DNA of 64,000 bases from Streptomyces sennicomposti (GCF_019890635.1 NZ_JAIOAB010000004.1:1-64000); one strand, 5' to 3'; counted from the stretch's first letter, positions 6,314 through 15,600 are shown. Translations and numbers: made by a program. The notes: a model not told the origin generated them from the sequence alone.

Positions 6314-7707
6314 GCGGCGACCCGCTCGGCGCTGTCGGCCGTGATGCCCTTGGTGGAGGCGATCACGTTCTTCAGCTTCTTGGACAGTGCCTCGTAGAAC
6401 ATGCTGAGCGGAAACTCGTCAGGAAGCACGTCATCGACGAGCTTGCGCGGCGGCAGGCTCAGGTCCAGGGCGTCGGGGCCCTTGGCCCACTTGGAGCCGG
6501 GGTGCGGGGCGAGGTAGGCGGCGACCAGCTCGTAGCCGGCGAACCAGTGCACCAGCTTGGGGCGGTCGATGCCGTCGCGGTAGAGCTTCTCTATCTCGGC
6601 GCACAGCTGGTTGGTGACCTGCGGGGCGCGCTCCCAGTCGATGGAGAGCCGGTTGTCGGTCCAGCGCACCACGTCGTGCTTGTGCAGGTAGGCGAAGAGG
6701 AGCTGGCCGCCGAGGCCGTCGTAGTTGCGCACCCGCTCGCCGGTGACCGGGAAGCGGAACATGCGGTCGAACAGCACCGCGTACTGCACGTCGCGGGCCT
6801 GCGGGACGCCGTCCGCCTGGAGCTTGACGGCCTCCTTGAAGGCGGTCAGGTCGCAGCGCAGCTCCTCCAGGCCGTACATCCAGAACGGCTGGCGCTGCTT
6901 GATCATGAACGGGTCGAACGGCAGGTCGCCGTGGCTGTGGGTGCGGTCGTGGACCATGTCCCACAGCACGAAGGCCTCCTCGCAGCGCTTCTGGTCGTGG
7001 ACCATGGCGGCGATGTCCTCGGGCAGCTCCAGGCCGAGGAGGTCGACGGCGGCGGCGGTGACCCGGCGGAAGCGGGCGGCCTCCCGGTCGCAGAAGATGC
7101 CGCCCCAGGAGAAGCGCTCCGGGGCCTCGCGCACGGCGATCGTCTCGGGGAAGAGGACGGCGGAGTTGGTGTCGTAGCCGGCCGTGAAGTCCTCGAAGGT
7201 GATGCCGCAGAACAGCGGGTTGTCGTAGCGGGTGCGCTCCAGCTCGGCCAGCCAGTCGGGCCAGACCATGCGCAGCACGACCGCCTCCAGGTTGCGGTCC
7301 GGGTTGCCGTTCTGCGTGTACATCGGGAAGACGACCAGGTGCTGGAGGCCGTCCACGCGGTGGGCCGCGGGCTGGAAGGCGAGCAGCGAGTCCAGGAAGT
7401 CGGGCACCTGGAAGCCGCCGTCGGCCCAGCGGCCGAGGTCCGCCACGAGCGCCCGGTGGTAGGGGGCGTCGTGCGGCAGCAGCGGCGACAGCCGCTCCAC
7501 GGCGTCGATCACGCGGCGTACGGCATGCTCGGCGTCGGCCGGGGAAGGCGCTCCCTCGGCCTGGAAGTCGATGGAACCGTCGTTGGACTGCCACGGCCGG
7601 ATCTGCTCCACGGCATCCTTGAGCACGGGCCACGCCGGGTGCTCAACCACCCTGGTCGCCGAAGGAACCTCCCCCTCGGCACCCACCTGCACAAGAATTT
7701 CCGTCAT
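6310..7707 (-). CDS. DUF6421 family protein
   Basis: 465 residues with no catalytic motif I can name. It is a soluble acidic protein with conserved-looking aromatic and histidine-rich blocks such as VHDRTHSHGDLPFDPFMIKQ and HKHDVVRWTDNRLSIDW. I recall the family as DUF6421, common in Streptomyces; that label is from memory. ATG at 7707 is preceded by GGAGGA. First gene of the operon with the dehydrogenase and aldolase, so it likely works on the same substrate. The His/Asp-rich block could bind metal, which is speculative. Confidence 0.65.
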   Translation of the reverse strand: MTEILVQVGAEGEVPSATRVVEHPAWPVLKDAVEQIRPWQSNDGSIDFQAEGAPSPADAEHAVRRVIDAVERLSPLLPHDAPYHRALVADLGRWADGGFQVPDFLDSLLAFQPAAHRVDGLQHLVVFPMYTQNGNPDRNLEAVVLRMVWPDWLAELERTRYDNPLFCGITFEDFTAGYDTNSAVLFPETIAVREAPERFSWGGIFCDREAARFRRVTAAAVDLLGLELPEDIAAMVHDQKRCEEAFVLWDMVHDRTHSHGDLPFDPFMIKQRQPFWMYGLEELRCDLTAFKEAVKLQADGVPQARDVQYAVLFDRMFRFPVTGERVRNYDGLGGQLLFAYLHKHDVVRWTDNRLSIDWERAPQVTNQLCAEIEKLYRDGIDRPKLVHWFAGYELVAAYLAPHPGSKWAKGPDALDLSLPPRKLVDDVLPDEFPLSMFYEALSKKLKNVIASTKGITADSAERVAA

Positions 7708-8151
7708 GACCCATCCTCCACGGGAGAAGCTCGCGTAAGGAGACCGTATACATACAGCGTTTCTCCCATCAAGGGCACCCTCAGGAAATTATTCTGCGCA
7801 CCCGCACCTCCACCGGTCATTTTCCTGCCGGACACCCATATGGCGGCCACTCGTACTAGGCCGTTCGAGTGAGGGCATCCGCCGTTCCAGGCAGGCGATT
7901 TCCGGCCCGCCACGGTCGCCGGACGGGACTCCGGGGCCGGTTCGTCAGCGTCCGCGCGACGCGCCCACGCCCGGGTGATCGTCCGCACGGGCCCCGCCCC
8001 GGCGGCGCCCGGCCGTCACCCCAGTGCGCCGTGTACGCGGGGGTCCGACGCGGGCGCGGGCCGTTAGGCTGCGGGCCTGCCGCGTGGACGACGAGGTCCC
8101 CGTATGGTCCGCGTGCGTGCCGAGCCGCCGTCGACGGAAGCGAGTTGAACC
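7708..8151. other. Divergent intergenic region, DUF6421 operon / glycerophosphodiesterase
   Basis: 444 bases with no gene. Near the DUF6421 gene there is a less GC-rich stretch with a GTATGTATAC palindrome (about 7750), a likely promoter site. Near the phosphodiesterase, a TAGGCT hexamer at about 8066 could be its -10 element; no good -35 is seen. The middle is GC-rich and featureless. Confidence 0.4.
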
Positions 8152-8835
8152 TTGAACTTCCTTACCATCGGTCACCGCGGAGTCATGGGTGTCGAGCCCG
8201 AGAACACCCTCCGTTCCTTCGTGGCCGCCCAGCAGGCCGGCCTCGACGTCATCGAACTCGATCTGCACCTCAGCAAGGACGGCGCCCTCGTCGTCATGCA
8301 CGACGCGGAGGTGGACCGCACGACCGACGGCAGCGGCGCCATCGCCGACAAGACCCTCGCCGAACTGCGGGCGCTGGACGCCGGGCACGGCGAGCGGGTC
8401 CCGGTCTTCGAGGAGGTCCTCGACGCCGTCCGCACCCCGCTGCAGGCCGAGATCAAGGACGTGGCCGCGGCGCAGGCGCTGGCCGAGGTCATGCACCGGC
8501 GCGATCTGCTGTCCCGGGTGGAGGTGCTGTCCTTCCACGACGAGGCGCTCACCGAGATCGCCCGCCTGGTGCCCGGCGTCCGCACGGCGCTGGTGGCCGA
8601 CCGCTACGGCCCCGAGGTCGTCGAGCGCGCCACCGCCGCCGGGGCCGCGACCCTCGTCCTCGACATCCGCCGGCTCACCCTGGAGACCGTCGAGCACGCC
8701 CGCGCGGCGGACCTCAGGATCATCGGCTGGGTGGTGAACACCCTGGACCACCTGCGGCTGGTGCGCGCCCTGGAGCTGGACGGGGCCACCACCGACTACC
8801 CGGAGATCAAGCGCACCGGCCGCTTCACCGCGTGA
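8152..8835 (+). CDS. Glycerophosphodiester phosphodiesterase
   Basis: 227 residues, starting at TTG 8152 with GGAAGCGAG upstream. The GDPD barrel motifs are in order: IGHRG (His8, Arg9), PENT with Glu17, IELDLHLSKDG (Glu35, Asp37) and VMHD (His50). No signal peptide, so it is a cytoplasmic short form of about the usual length. It hydrolyses glycerophosphodiesters to glycerol-3-phosphate and an alcohol, in phospholipid turnover. Single gene facing the GNAT gene. Confidence 0.85.
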   Translation: MNFLTIGHRGVMGVEPENTLRSFVAAQQAGLDVIELDLHLSKDGALVVMHDAEVDRTTDGSGAIADKTLAELRALDAGHGERVPVFEEVLDAVRTPLQAEIKDVAAAQALAEVMHRRDLLSRVEVLSFHDEALTEIARLVPGVRTALVADRYGPEVVERATAAGAATLVLDIRRLTLETVEHARAADLRIIGWVVNTLDHLRLVRALELDGATTDYPEIKRTGRFTA

Positions 8836-8860
8836 GTGAGCGCCGCCCGGGACCCGCGGT

Positions 8861-8876
8861 CCGGCCTCAGGGCCGG
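8861..8876. terminator. Small hairpin between convergent genes
   Basis: CCGGCC and GGCCGG around four bases, overlapping the stop codon of the GNAT gene. It could serve both convergent genes; weak. Confidence 0.3.
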
Positions 8877-9412
8877 GCCAGCTCCTTGACCAGCAGCTCG
8901 AACCGCAGGTCGTCGCGGAGCGGCAGGCCGAACCGCTCGTCGCCGTACGGGAACGGGCTCATCCGGCCCGTACGGCGGTAGCCGCGCCGCTCGTACCAGG
9001 CGATCAGCTCCTCGCGCACGGAGATCACGGTCATGTGCATCTCCGTCACGCCCCAGATCTCCCGGACCCGGCGCTCCGCCTCCGCGATGATCACCTTGCC
9101 GAGGCCCGCGCCCTGGAGGGCCGGGGCGACCGCGAACATGCCGAAGTACGCGTACGCGCCCCGGTGCTCCAGCTGGCAGCAGGCCACCACGCGGCCGTCC
9201 CGCTCGACCGCCAGCAGCCTGCTGTCGGGCGACTGGATCACCGCGCGCACGCCCTCCGGGTCCGTCCGCTGTCCGCCGAGGATGTCCGCCTCGGTCGTCC
9301 ACCCGGCCCGGCTGGCGTCGCCGCGGTAGGCCGACTCGATCAGCGCGACCAGCGTGTCCACATCGGCCTCGGTGGCGTCGCGGAAGGTCAGGGGGGCGGC
9401 GGCGGTCTCCAT
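8867..9412 (-). CDS. GNAT-family N-acetyltransferase
   Basis: 181 residues from ATG 9412, which has AAAGG upstream; a start at 9463 has no ribosome site. The acetyl-CoA binding motif A is VAPALQGAGLGKVII (Q-x-x-G-x-G/A type), followed by the typical IAWYERRGYRRTG motif B. Acetylates an unknown amine in the cytoplasm. Divergent from a VOC-family gene. Confidence 0.8.
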   Translation of the reverse strand: METAAAPLTFRDATEADVDTLVALIESAYRGDASRAGWTTEADILGGQRTDPEGVRAVIQSPDSRLLAVERDGRVVACCQLEHRGAYAYFGMFAVAPALQGAGLGKVIIAEAERRVREIWGVTEMHMTVISVREELIAWYERRGYRRTGRMSPFPYGDERFGLPLRDDLRFELLVKELARP

Positions 9413-9479
9413 GAGGGTGGTGCCTTTCGTACTCGTGCGCGACAGGGCGGTGCAGAACGCCATCCTGCCACTGGCTGGC

Positions 9480-9485
9480 TAGGCT
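9480..9485 (+). promoter_or_regulatory. TAGGCT hexamer, candidate -10 of the VOC gene
   Basis: TAGGCT ends 8 bases before the ATG at 9494, and no ribosome site is present, which fits a leaderless mRNA. No -35 hexamer is recognisable. Confidence 0.4.
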
Positions 9486-9493
9486 CCGGCTTC

Positions 9494-9886
9494 ATGGTGC
9501 ATGTACTCAGCAGCCGGACCCTGCTCCAGCCCACCGACCCCGAGCGCTCCCGCCGCTTCTACGGCGAGCAGCTGGGCCTGCCCGTCTACCGCGAGTTCGG
9601 CACGGGGCCGGAGCGCGGCACCGTCTACTTCCTCGGCGGCGGCTTCCTGGAGCTGTCGGGCCGCTCCGACGCCCCGCGCTCCCCCGCCGTGCGGCTGTGG
9701 CTCCAGGTGCCGGACGTGGCGGCGGCCCACGCGGAGCTGCGGGAGGCGGACGTGGAGATCGTGCGCCCGCCGGTGCGCGAGCCGTGGGGGCTGATCGAGA
9801 TGTGGATCGCGGACCCCGACGGCACGCCCGTCGTCCTCGTCGAGGTGCCCGCCGACCACCCGCTGCGCTACCGGCCGGGGATCTGA
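9494..9886 (+). CDS. VOC-superfamily (glyoxalase/bleomycin-resistance fold) protein, single domain
   Basis: 130 residues, one vicinal-oxygen-chelate domain: DPERSRRFYGEQLGLPVYREF at the N-terminus and WIADPDGTPVVLVEV at the C-terminus. Candidate metal ligands include a Glu in the last strand (LVEV). The family covers lyases, dioxygenases and binding proteins, so function is open. No ribosome site before ATG 9494; probably leaderless. Confidence 0.75.
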   Translation: MVHVLSSRTLLQPTDPERSRRFYGEQLGLPVYREFGTGPERGTVYFLGGGFLELSGRSDAPRSPAVRLWLQVPDVAAAHAELREADVEIVRPPVREPWGLIEMWIADPDGTPVVLVEVPADHPLRYRPGI

Positions 9887-9987
9887 CCTCCGGGGCCCGC
9901 CCGGGCGTACGGCTCCGGCTGGCCACCGTCGGTGACCGGGGATAGCGTGCTGGAGGTGGGGGCGAGCCTTCTTCCCGGAGGAGTGCC

Positions 9988-10818
9988 ATGGAGTTCGACA
10001 AGCCGGTGACCGGCGGCCCCTGCTGGGCGGAGCTGGGCACCAGCGATCTGGCGGCGGCCAAGCGGTTCTACGGCGAGGTCTTCGGCTGGCGGTGCGACGC
10101 CCCCGACTCCCGCCCCGAGCTGCGCGGATACACCGTCGCCCGGCTGGGCGGCGCCGCGGTCGCCGGGCTCGGCCCCCTCTACCGGCCCACGCAGCCGATC
10201 GCCTGGAACGTCTCGTTCGCCGTGGCCGACGCCGACGCGGCCACGCACAAGGTGGTGGAGGCCGGCGGGACGGTGATCCGCGGCCCGATGGACATCTTCG
10301 ACGAGGGCCGCCGCACGGTGGCGCTGGACCCGTCCGGCGCGGCCTTCCAGCTGTGGCAGGCGCGCGACTTCCCCGGCGCCGGCGTCTTCAACCGGCCCGG
10401 CGCGCTCGGCTGGGTGGAACTCGCCACCCGGGACGTCAAGCGGGCCAGGGACTTCTACACGAGCGTCTTCGGCTGGAGCGTGAACGCCTCCGAGTGGTAC
10501 ACGCAGTGGGGCATGCACGGCATGGACTTCGGCGGGGTGACCGCGCTGCACGAGCGCTTCCCGGCCGATGTGCCGCCGCACTGGCTGCCCTACTTCGCGG
10601 TCGAGGACGTGGACGGCACTACGGAGGTCGCGCTGCGGGCGGGCGGCAAGGCCCTCCAGGAGCCCACCTCCGTCCCGGACGGACCCCGGATCGCGGTGCT
10701 CCGCGACCCGCAGGGCGCGGCCTTCGGCGTCTACCCGGCCGGGGACGAGGACATGGGGCCGGCCGGTGTACGGGAACAGGACGCCGGGCGGGAGGAGAGC
10801 GGGCCGGGGGCGGGCTGA
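9988..10818 (+). CDS. Two-domain VOC-family protein
   Basis: 276 residues made of two VOC halves: residues about 10-125 (CWAELGTSDLAAAKRFYGEVFGW to FQLWQA) and about 135-255 (GWVELATRDVKRARDFYTSVFGW to FGVYPA). This double arrangement resembles the CFP32/hydroxylase-like VOC proteins of actinobacteria. Start at ATG 9988 with GGAGGAG upstream. The last 20 residues are a charged, glycine-rich tail. Function unknown. Confidence 0.8.
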   Translation: MEFDKPVTGGPCWAELGTSDLAAAKRFYGEVFGWRCDAPDSRPELRGYTVARLGGAAVAGLGPLYRPTQPIAWNVSFAVADADAATHKVVEAGGTVIRGPMDIFDEGRRTVALDPSGAAFQLWQARDFPGAGVFNRPGALGWVELATRDVKRARDFYTSVFGWSVNASEWYTQWGMHGMDFGGVTALHERFPADVPPHWLPYFAVEDVDGTTEVALRAGGKALQEPTSVPDGPRIAVLRDPQGAAFGVYPAGDEDMGPAGVREQDAGREESGPGAG

Positions 10819-11020
10819 GGGCCGGGGGCAGCGGCCTGCGGGTCGGCGGTGGGGCGGGGGCCTGCGGCTCAGCGGTGAGCTGAGGCTCGGTGGCGGGGCT
10901 CGGGCCGAAGGCGGGGGGCTCGGGTCGGAGTCGGGGCTCGGGTCGGGGGTGCGGCTCGCGTCGGGTCGGAGGTGGGGCTCGGGTCGGGGTGGCGGGCGGC
11001 CTTGCGACCGCCGGCCCTGA
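10819..11020. repeat. G-rich degenerate repeat after VOC gene
   Basis: About 200 bases between convergent genes made of irregular copies of ggggctcgggtcgg (for example near 10913, 10932 and 10974). Strong G/C strand asymmetry. No gene. Confidence 0.6.
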
Positions 11021-11056
11021 AGCGCGCCCCGGACCGGCCGCGTCCCTGGCCGCCCC

Positions 11057-11695
11057 TCAGATCCGCAGCGCCCCCGGGCGGCCCTCCAGCCTGCTCAGCA
11101 GCTCGCACAGCAGTACGGCCAGGTCGCCGCGTCCGGCGCCGTCGAGACCGGCGAGGACGGTCCGCTCGTAGGCGAGCTGTTCCGGCAGGATGCCGTCGAC
11201 CAGCTCGCGCCCGGCGTCGGTGAGGCGGACGTGGGCGACCCTGCGGTCCCGGGTGTCGCCGCGCCGCTCGACCAGGCCGCGCTCGGTCAGCTGCTTGAGG
11301 CGCTTGGTGACGGCGGCGCCCGAGGAGAACGTCTCGCGGGCCAGTTCGCCGGGGGTGAGTTCGTGCCCGGTGCGCCGCAGCGCGCCGAGCAGGTCGAACT
11401 CGGCCCGGCTGAGCCCGGCCCGGCGCAGCGGCGCGTCCTCGGCCTGCTGGAGGAGGGCGGCGCAGCGGTTGATCCGGCCGATGATCTCCATCGGCGCGGT
11501 GTCCAGGTCGGGGTGGACGGCCCGCCACTGGCGCACGACCGCTGCGACGGTGTCGTCCTGGACGGACGCGCCCCGGGCGGCGTCCTGGGAGGGGCCCCGG
11601 GCGGCGGCCTCGTCCCGGACGGGGGGGTCCTCGGGCGTCGCCGCGGTGTCGTCGTGGGCGGCGCCGGGTGCCGGCCGTCCGTGGTTCGCCGTCAT
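11057..11695 (-). CDS. MarR-family transcriptional regulator
   Basis: 212 residues. A variable N-terminal region of about 70 residues precedes a MarR winged helix: LSRAEFDLLGALRR, LARETFSSGAAVTKRLKQL (recognition helix) and the wing ERRGDTRDRRVAHVRLTDAG. Dimeric repressors of this family often respond to phenolic or toxic compounds. ATG at 11695 overlaps the stop of the FUSC gene (ATGA), so it is co-translated with the transporter and likely autoregulates through the palindrome at 13420-13431. Confidence 0.85.
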   Translation of the reverse strand: MTANHGRPAPGAAHDDTAATPEDPPVRDEAAARGPSQDAARGASVQDDTVAAVVRQWRAVHPDLDTAPMEIIGRINRCAALLQQAEDAPLRRAGLSRAEFDLLGALRRTGHELTPGELARETFSSGAAVTKRLKQLTERGLVERRGDTRDRRVAHVRLTDAGRELVDGILPEQLAYERTVLAGLDGAGRGDLAVLLCELLSRLEGRPGALRI

Positions 11696-13398
11696 GGCCG
11701 TGGGTCCTCCGTGGTGCCGTCCGTGCTGGTCGCCGGGGTGTGCAGGCCCAGGCGACGTATCGTCGCGGCGAGCGTACGGTGTGCGGCCTGCTCGGTGCGC
11801 ACGACCCGCTCCTGGGGCAGGGCGCGCTGCCACCACTCGCCGGACGCGGCGTCGGCGGTGGCGCGCAGTTCGACCAGCGCGGCGGCCAGGGCGCGGCGGG
11901 CGGTCTCCAGCGCGGCGGGCTCGGGCCGTTCCTCGGCGAGCAGGCGCGCGGCCCGCTCGCGGGCCCGCTCCACGGCGCTCAGGGCGTCCTCGATGCGGTC
12001 GCCGGCCCGGCGGTTGGTGACGGCGACGGCGGCCGCGAAGCCGACCAGCGCGCCGACGACGGTGTCCACCGCGCGCTCGGTGATCAGCTCGCCCGTGGCC
12101 TGCTGCCGGGCGAACTCGGTGATCAGCAGGGCCATCGGGGTCACGCAGATGGTGCCGAGCCAGTAGTTGCGGCCGATCAGCGCCTCGGCGCCGAAGTTCA
12201 GGGCCAGGCAGCACAGCACGAGGGCCACGCCGCTGGTGTGCGCGAGCGGGGCGATGACCGCGAAGACGAGGACGCCGACGAGGTTGCCGACGACCCGCTG
12301 GACGCTGCGGTTCCAGGTGAGGGCGAGGTTGGCCTGGTAGAGGGCGGCGGCGGTGACCAGGGCCCAGTAGGGGCGGCCGATGCCGAGCGCGAGGGAGGCG
12401 TATCCGGCGAGCGCGCAGCCGAGGGCGGTGCGCAGCGCGATCGGGGCGAGCGGGCCGAGACGGCTCCACCAGGGGCGGTGCGGGGCGGCGCTCTCGGCGG
12501 CCACGCCGAGCAGTTCGTCGGTGGCCGCCGCCGTCTCGTCCACGGCCGGGACCGGTCCGCGGCCGCACAGAAGGCGGGCCCAGGTGCGCAGCCGGTCCGG
12601 GTCGGTGTCGGCCGGGGCGGCGAGGGCGACCTCGGCGCGGACGACGAGGCGTTCCAGGGCGCGCCGGGTCTCGGTGCGGGCGCCGCAGGCCAGCAGTGTC
12701 TGCCAGGCGGCCTGGACGGCGGCGGCCGCGGCGGCGCGGGTCCGGGCGTGGCCCTCGCCGTCGCCGCCGGTGGCGGCGTACGCGGCGGCGGCGTTCAGCG
12801 CCTGCGCGGTGGCGCGGCGCTCCGGGCCGTGCGGGCGCAGCAGGCCCGGGGCCATGCCGACCAGCCAGGCCCAGATCCCCGCCCCGGCGGCCAGCGCCAG
12901 GTGCCCGGGGACCTGGCCGAGGGTCTGCGGCACGAACAGGGAGGCGGAGCTGATGAAGGTGAGGACGACGTTGCCGGGCGGGCCGAGCCGGGTCGCGTCG
13001 CACAGCGCCTTCTGCGCGGCGGCCATGAGCGCGCCCACGGTGACCAGGACGGCCGCGTCGGTGGTCAGGGAGGCGGCGACCAGGGAGAGCCCGAGTCCGC
13101 CGAGCATGCCGGCCACGACCCAGGCGAGGACCCGGGCCCGGGCGGCATAGGGGCGGTTGTGGGCGTAGAGGGCGCACAGCGACCCGGCCATCGTGTACAT
13201 GGCCAGGTCGAGCCGGCCGAGGGCGAGCAGCGTGAGGTTGGGCGGGGCGACCGAGACGACGACGCTCAGCGCGGGCTTGAACCAGATGTCCGAGGGACGG
13301 CCGAGCCGGAGCACTCCGGTGAGCGGGAGGCGCGGGGCGGACCGGCCGGTCGGGGTGGGGGCGGGGGTGCGGTGGGGACTGGGGGGCGCACTGCTCAT
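11692..13398 (-). CDS. FUSC-family membrane protein
   Basis: 568 residues from ATG 13398 (a GTG two codons upstream is possible). Two blocks of about four to six hydrophobic helices, residues 50-190 and 330-460, are each followed by a cytoplasmic region; the second block has LGIGRPYWALVTAAALYQANLALTWNRSVQRVVGNLVG, the FUSC (aromatic acid exporter) signature. Related proteins export aromatic carboxylic acids. Upstream partner of the MarR gene. TAAGCT ends 7 bases before the ATG and there is no ribosome site, so the mRNA is probably leaderless. Confidence 0.8.
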   Translation of the reverse strand: MSSAPPSPHRTPAPTPTGRSAPRLPLTGVLRLGRPSDIWFKPALSVVVSVAPPNLTLLALGRLDLAMYTMAGSLCALYAHNRPYAARARVLAWVVAGMLGGLGLSLVAASLTTDAAVLVTVGALMAAAQKALCDATRLGPPGNVVLTFISSASLFVPQTLGQVPGHLALAAGAGIWAWLVGMAPGLLRPHGPERRATAQALNAAAAYAATGGDGEGHARTRAAAAAAVQAAWQTLLACGARTETRRALERLVVRAEVALAAPADTDPDRLRTWARLLCGRGPVPAVDETAAATDELLGVAAESAAPHRPWWSRLGPLAPIALRTALGCALAGYASLALGIGRPYWALVTAAALYQANLALTWNRSVQRVVGNLVGVLVFAVIAPLAHTSGVALVLCCLALNFGAEALIGRNYWLGTICVTPMALLITEFARQQATGELITERAVDTVVGALVGFAAAVAVTNRRAGDRIEDALSAVERARERAARLLAEERPEPAALETARRALAAALVELRATADAASGEWWQRALPQERVVRTEQAAHRTLAATIRRLGLHTPATSTDGTTEDPRP

Positions 13399-13405
13399 AC
13401 CCACA

Positions 13406-13431
13406 AGCTTAACAGGTGTTTTACCGGTAAA
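13406..13431 (-). promoter_or_regulatory. Promoter with perfect 12-base palindrome (MarR operator)
   Basis: TTTACCGGTAAA (13420-13431) is a perfect palindrome, and aacaggtgtt (13411-13420) is a second dyad touching it. The candidate -10 is TAAGCT (13411-13406). The position fits repression by the MarR protein of this operon. Confidence 0.6.
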
Positions 13432-13588
13432 TTATGTCGCTCGGCCACGCTTCGGCGTCGCACGCTCCCCCGCATGCTCCCCGCGTACACCCTTGCGCTT
13501 GTGTGCGCGCCGCGTGACCCGGGCATCGCTTGACCGACCGGCGGGCCGCGAGCGGCGGTCCGGCGACCGTCGAGCGGGGAGGTGGGGG

Positions 13589-14182
13589 GTGCACGGACCG
13601 GCTTCGCCCGGCTGGCTGCTGGTCGCGCTGTGCGCGGCGAGCGGCGCCTACTGCCTGCTGCGGATGCGCAGCGGCGTCGAGGAGCAGCGCAGGGCCGCGG
13701 GCAGCGAGGCGCTGATGGGGTTCGCGATGGCCGCCATGGCCGTGCCCGCGGCGGTCTTCACGCCGCCGGCCTGGGCCTGGGCCTGTTACGCGGCGGTCTT
13801 CGGCGTGGCCGCGCTGCACTCGCTGCGGTGGGCGCGGACCAGTGCCCACCATCTGCACCATTCGGTGGGCTCCGCGGCCATGGTCTACATGTCGGTGGTG
13901 ATGACGCTCTCCCCCGGCTCCCCCGGGGGGCACCACCACGCGCACGGCGGCTCGGGGACACCGCTGCTCACCGGCGCGCTGCTGCTGTACTTCGCCGGGT
14001 ACGTCCTGCTGACCGGCGCCCGGCTGGTACCGGCGGTGGCCGCGCCCGCGGGCGGGGGCGGTGCGGTGACCGCGCCCGGTGGTGGGGGCGGCGGCACGGG
14101 GTGGGGCGACCGCCCGGAACTGGCGCGCGCGTGCCGGCTCTCGATGGGGATGGCGATGGTCGCGATGCTGCTGACGTTGTGA
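13589..14182 (+). CDS. DUF5134 integral membrane protein
   Basis: 197 residues from GTG 13589, preceded by GGAGG. About five hydrophobic segments. Histidine-rich loops stand between them: SAHHLHHSVGSAAMVYMS and GGHHHAHGG. I recognise the pattern as DUF5134, a small Streptomyces membrane family of unknown function; the histidines suggest metal binding (copper is often suspected), which is inference. The C-terminal region has a glycine-rich linker before the last helix. An M56 peptidase gene follows 230 bases later. Confidence 0.65.
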   Translation: MHGPASPGWLLVALCAASGAYCLLRMRSGVEEQRRAAGSEALMGFAMAAMAVPAAVFTPPAWAWACYAAVFGVAALHSLRWARTSAHHLHHSVGSAAMVYMSVVMTLSPGSPGGHHHAHGGSGTPLLTGALLLYFAGYVLLTGARLVPAVAAPAGGGGAVTAPGGGGGGTGWGDRPELARACRLSMGMAMVAMLLTL

Positions 14183-14413
14183 GCGGGCGAGGGAGCCGGA
14201 GGGCGTGGGCGGACGGTCGGCCGGGCAGCGTGAGCAGGCGAGGGCCCCGCGCGGACGGGGCCGGTGTCGGGCGGGGCCGGTGTCGGGCGGGGACGCCCCG
14301 GTGGCGGCGGGGGCGCCCTGCCGGGCGGTGCGGCGGGGCCGACGCGCCGTGGTCTGCGTCACTTTGCCGGGCAGCGCGGTATCCGAGCGGCCGGGCGCTC
14401 ATAAGGTGCTCGC

Positions 14414-15349
14414 ATGATGGTCCCCGCGGTCCTGTTGCTGTTCGGCGCGCTGACCGCCGTGGCCGCTCCGCGGCTGCTGGCCCGGACCGACTGGCCGGAC
14501 CGCGAGCCGGTCGTCGCGCTGTGGGCCTGGCAGTGCGTGGTGGCCTCCGTCCTGCTGTGCTGCGCGCTGTCGATGACGCTCAGCGCCGCTGCCGCCTGGC
14601 AGGCGGTGCGCGGCCATCTGTTCGCCTCGGCGCCGCGCGCGGTGGTCGAGGCGTACGCGCTCGGCACGGCCGGGGCATGGGCGCCGACCACGGCGGTGGC
14701 CCTGGCCTGCGGCGGGGTGTGGAGCGCGGCGATGCTGCTGCGCGAGATCGTCCGGGCCCGGCGGCGGCGCGGCGGCCGGCGCGCCGAACTCCTCGTCCGT
14801 GCGCCGCTGTTGCCCGGAGAGGAGCCCGGCGCCGACCGGCTCGTCGTACTGGAGAGCGACCGGCCGGACGCGTGGTGGCTGCCCGGCGCGTCGCCCCGGC
14901 TGGTCGTGACGACGGCCGCGCTGCGCCGGCTGAAGGGACGGCAGCTGGACGCCGTCCTCGCCCACGAGCAGGGGCACGCACGGGCCCGGCACGACTGGCT
15001 GCTGCACTGCTCGGCCGCGCTGGCCGACGGTTTCCCGCAGGTGCCGGTCTTCGCCGCGTTCCGCGACGAGATGCACCGCCTGGTCGAACTCGCCGCCGAC
15101 GACGCCGCCTCGCGCCGCTTCGGCCGGCTGACGACCGCGCTCGCCCTGGTCGAACTCAACGAGGACCGGGGCGTGTTCGGCCCCTGCCCGAGCCCGCAGG
15201 CCGATGTGCCGCGACGGGTGCACCGGCTGCTGGCGCCCCGCGGCCGGCTCACCGCCGCCCACCGGCTGCGCCTGACGGCGGTGGCGTCGCTCGTGCCGGT
15301 GGTGCCGGTCCTGGTCACGCTCATTCCGGGACTGCGCGCGCTGGGCTGA
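14414..15349 (+). CDS. M56 (BlaR1-type) membrane metallopeptidase
   Basis: 311 residues. Three N-terminal hydrophobic segments (about 1-20, 36-60, 80-110) precede a cytoplasmic zinc peptidase domain with HEQGH at 184-188, and a last membrane helix lies near the C-terminus (AVASLVPVVPVLVTLIPG). Unlike BlaR1 it has no external penicillin-binding sensor domain. Such peptidases usually cleave a BlaI-type repressor, but no BlaI gene is adjacent here. ATG 14414 has AAGG 7 bases upstream. Confidence 0.8.
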   Translation: MMVPAVLLLFGALTAVAAPRLLARTDWPDREPVVALWAWQCVVASVLLCCALSMTLSAAAAWQAVRGHLFASAPRAVVEAYALGTAGAWAPTTAVALACGGVWSAAMLLREIVRARRRRGGRRAELLVRAPLLPGEEPGADRLVVLESDRPDAWWLPGASPRLVVTTAALRRLKGRQLDAVLAHEQGHARARHDWLLHCSAALADGFPQVPVFAAFRDEMHRLVELAADDAASRRFGRLTTALALVELNEDRGVFGPCPSPQADVPRRVHRLLAPRGRLTAAHRLRLTAVASLVPVVPVLVTLIPGLRALG

Positions 15350-15393
15350 GGAGACTGGAGAAGTCCGCGCTGAGGGGACTGGAGAAGTCCCCG
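15346..15393 (+). repeat. Two tandem 24-base units starting at the M56 stop codon
   Basis: Units 15346-15369 and 15370-15393 differ at only two or three positions. Each begins CTGAGG; the TGA of the first is the gene's own stop, and the second TGA (15371) is in the same reading frame. Confidence 0.8.
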
Positions 15394-15576
15394 AAAGCGT
15401 CGGCTCTCGACGGCCGGGCATCAGCCCTCGGACCCCGCGCCGGCCCCCGCGGGACGCTCAGGAGCCCGAGGACGCCATGCGGGAAGAGCGAGCCCGTCTC
15501 GGACGATCCCCCGCGTCGCCCGAGACGGGCGGCATGCCGACCAGGCCCGTACAGGGGCCGGTCCGCCTGCGTTGAG

Positions 15577-15600
15577 TATAGTTGGCTGGCAGCCAGTCAA
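15577..15600 (+). promoter_or_regulatory. Operator and -10 of the TetR gene
   Basis: TTGGCTGGCAGCCAGTCAA (15582-15600) is a 19-base near-perfect palindrome (TTGnCTGGC-n-GCCAGnCAA). TATAGT at 15577-15582 is a likely -10. The site lies 15 bases before the start codon, as expected for autorepression. Confidence 0.65.
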
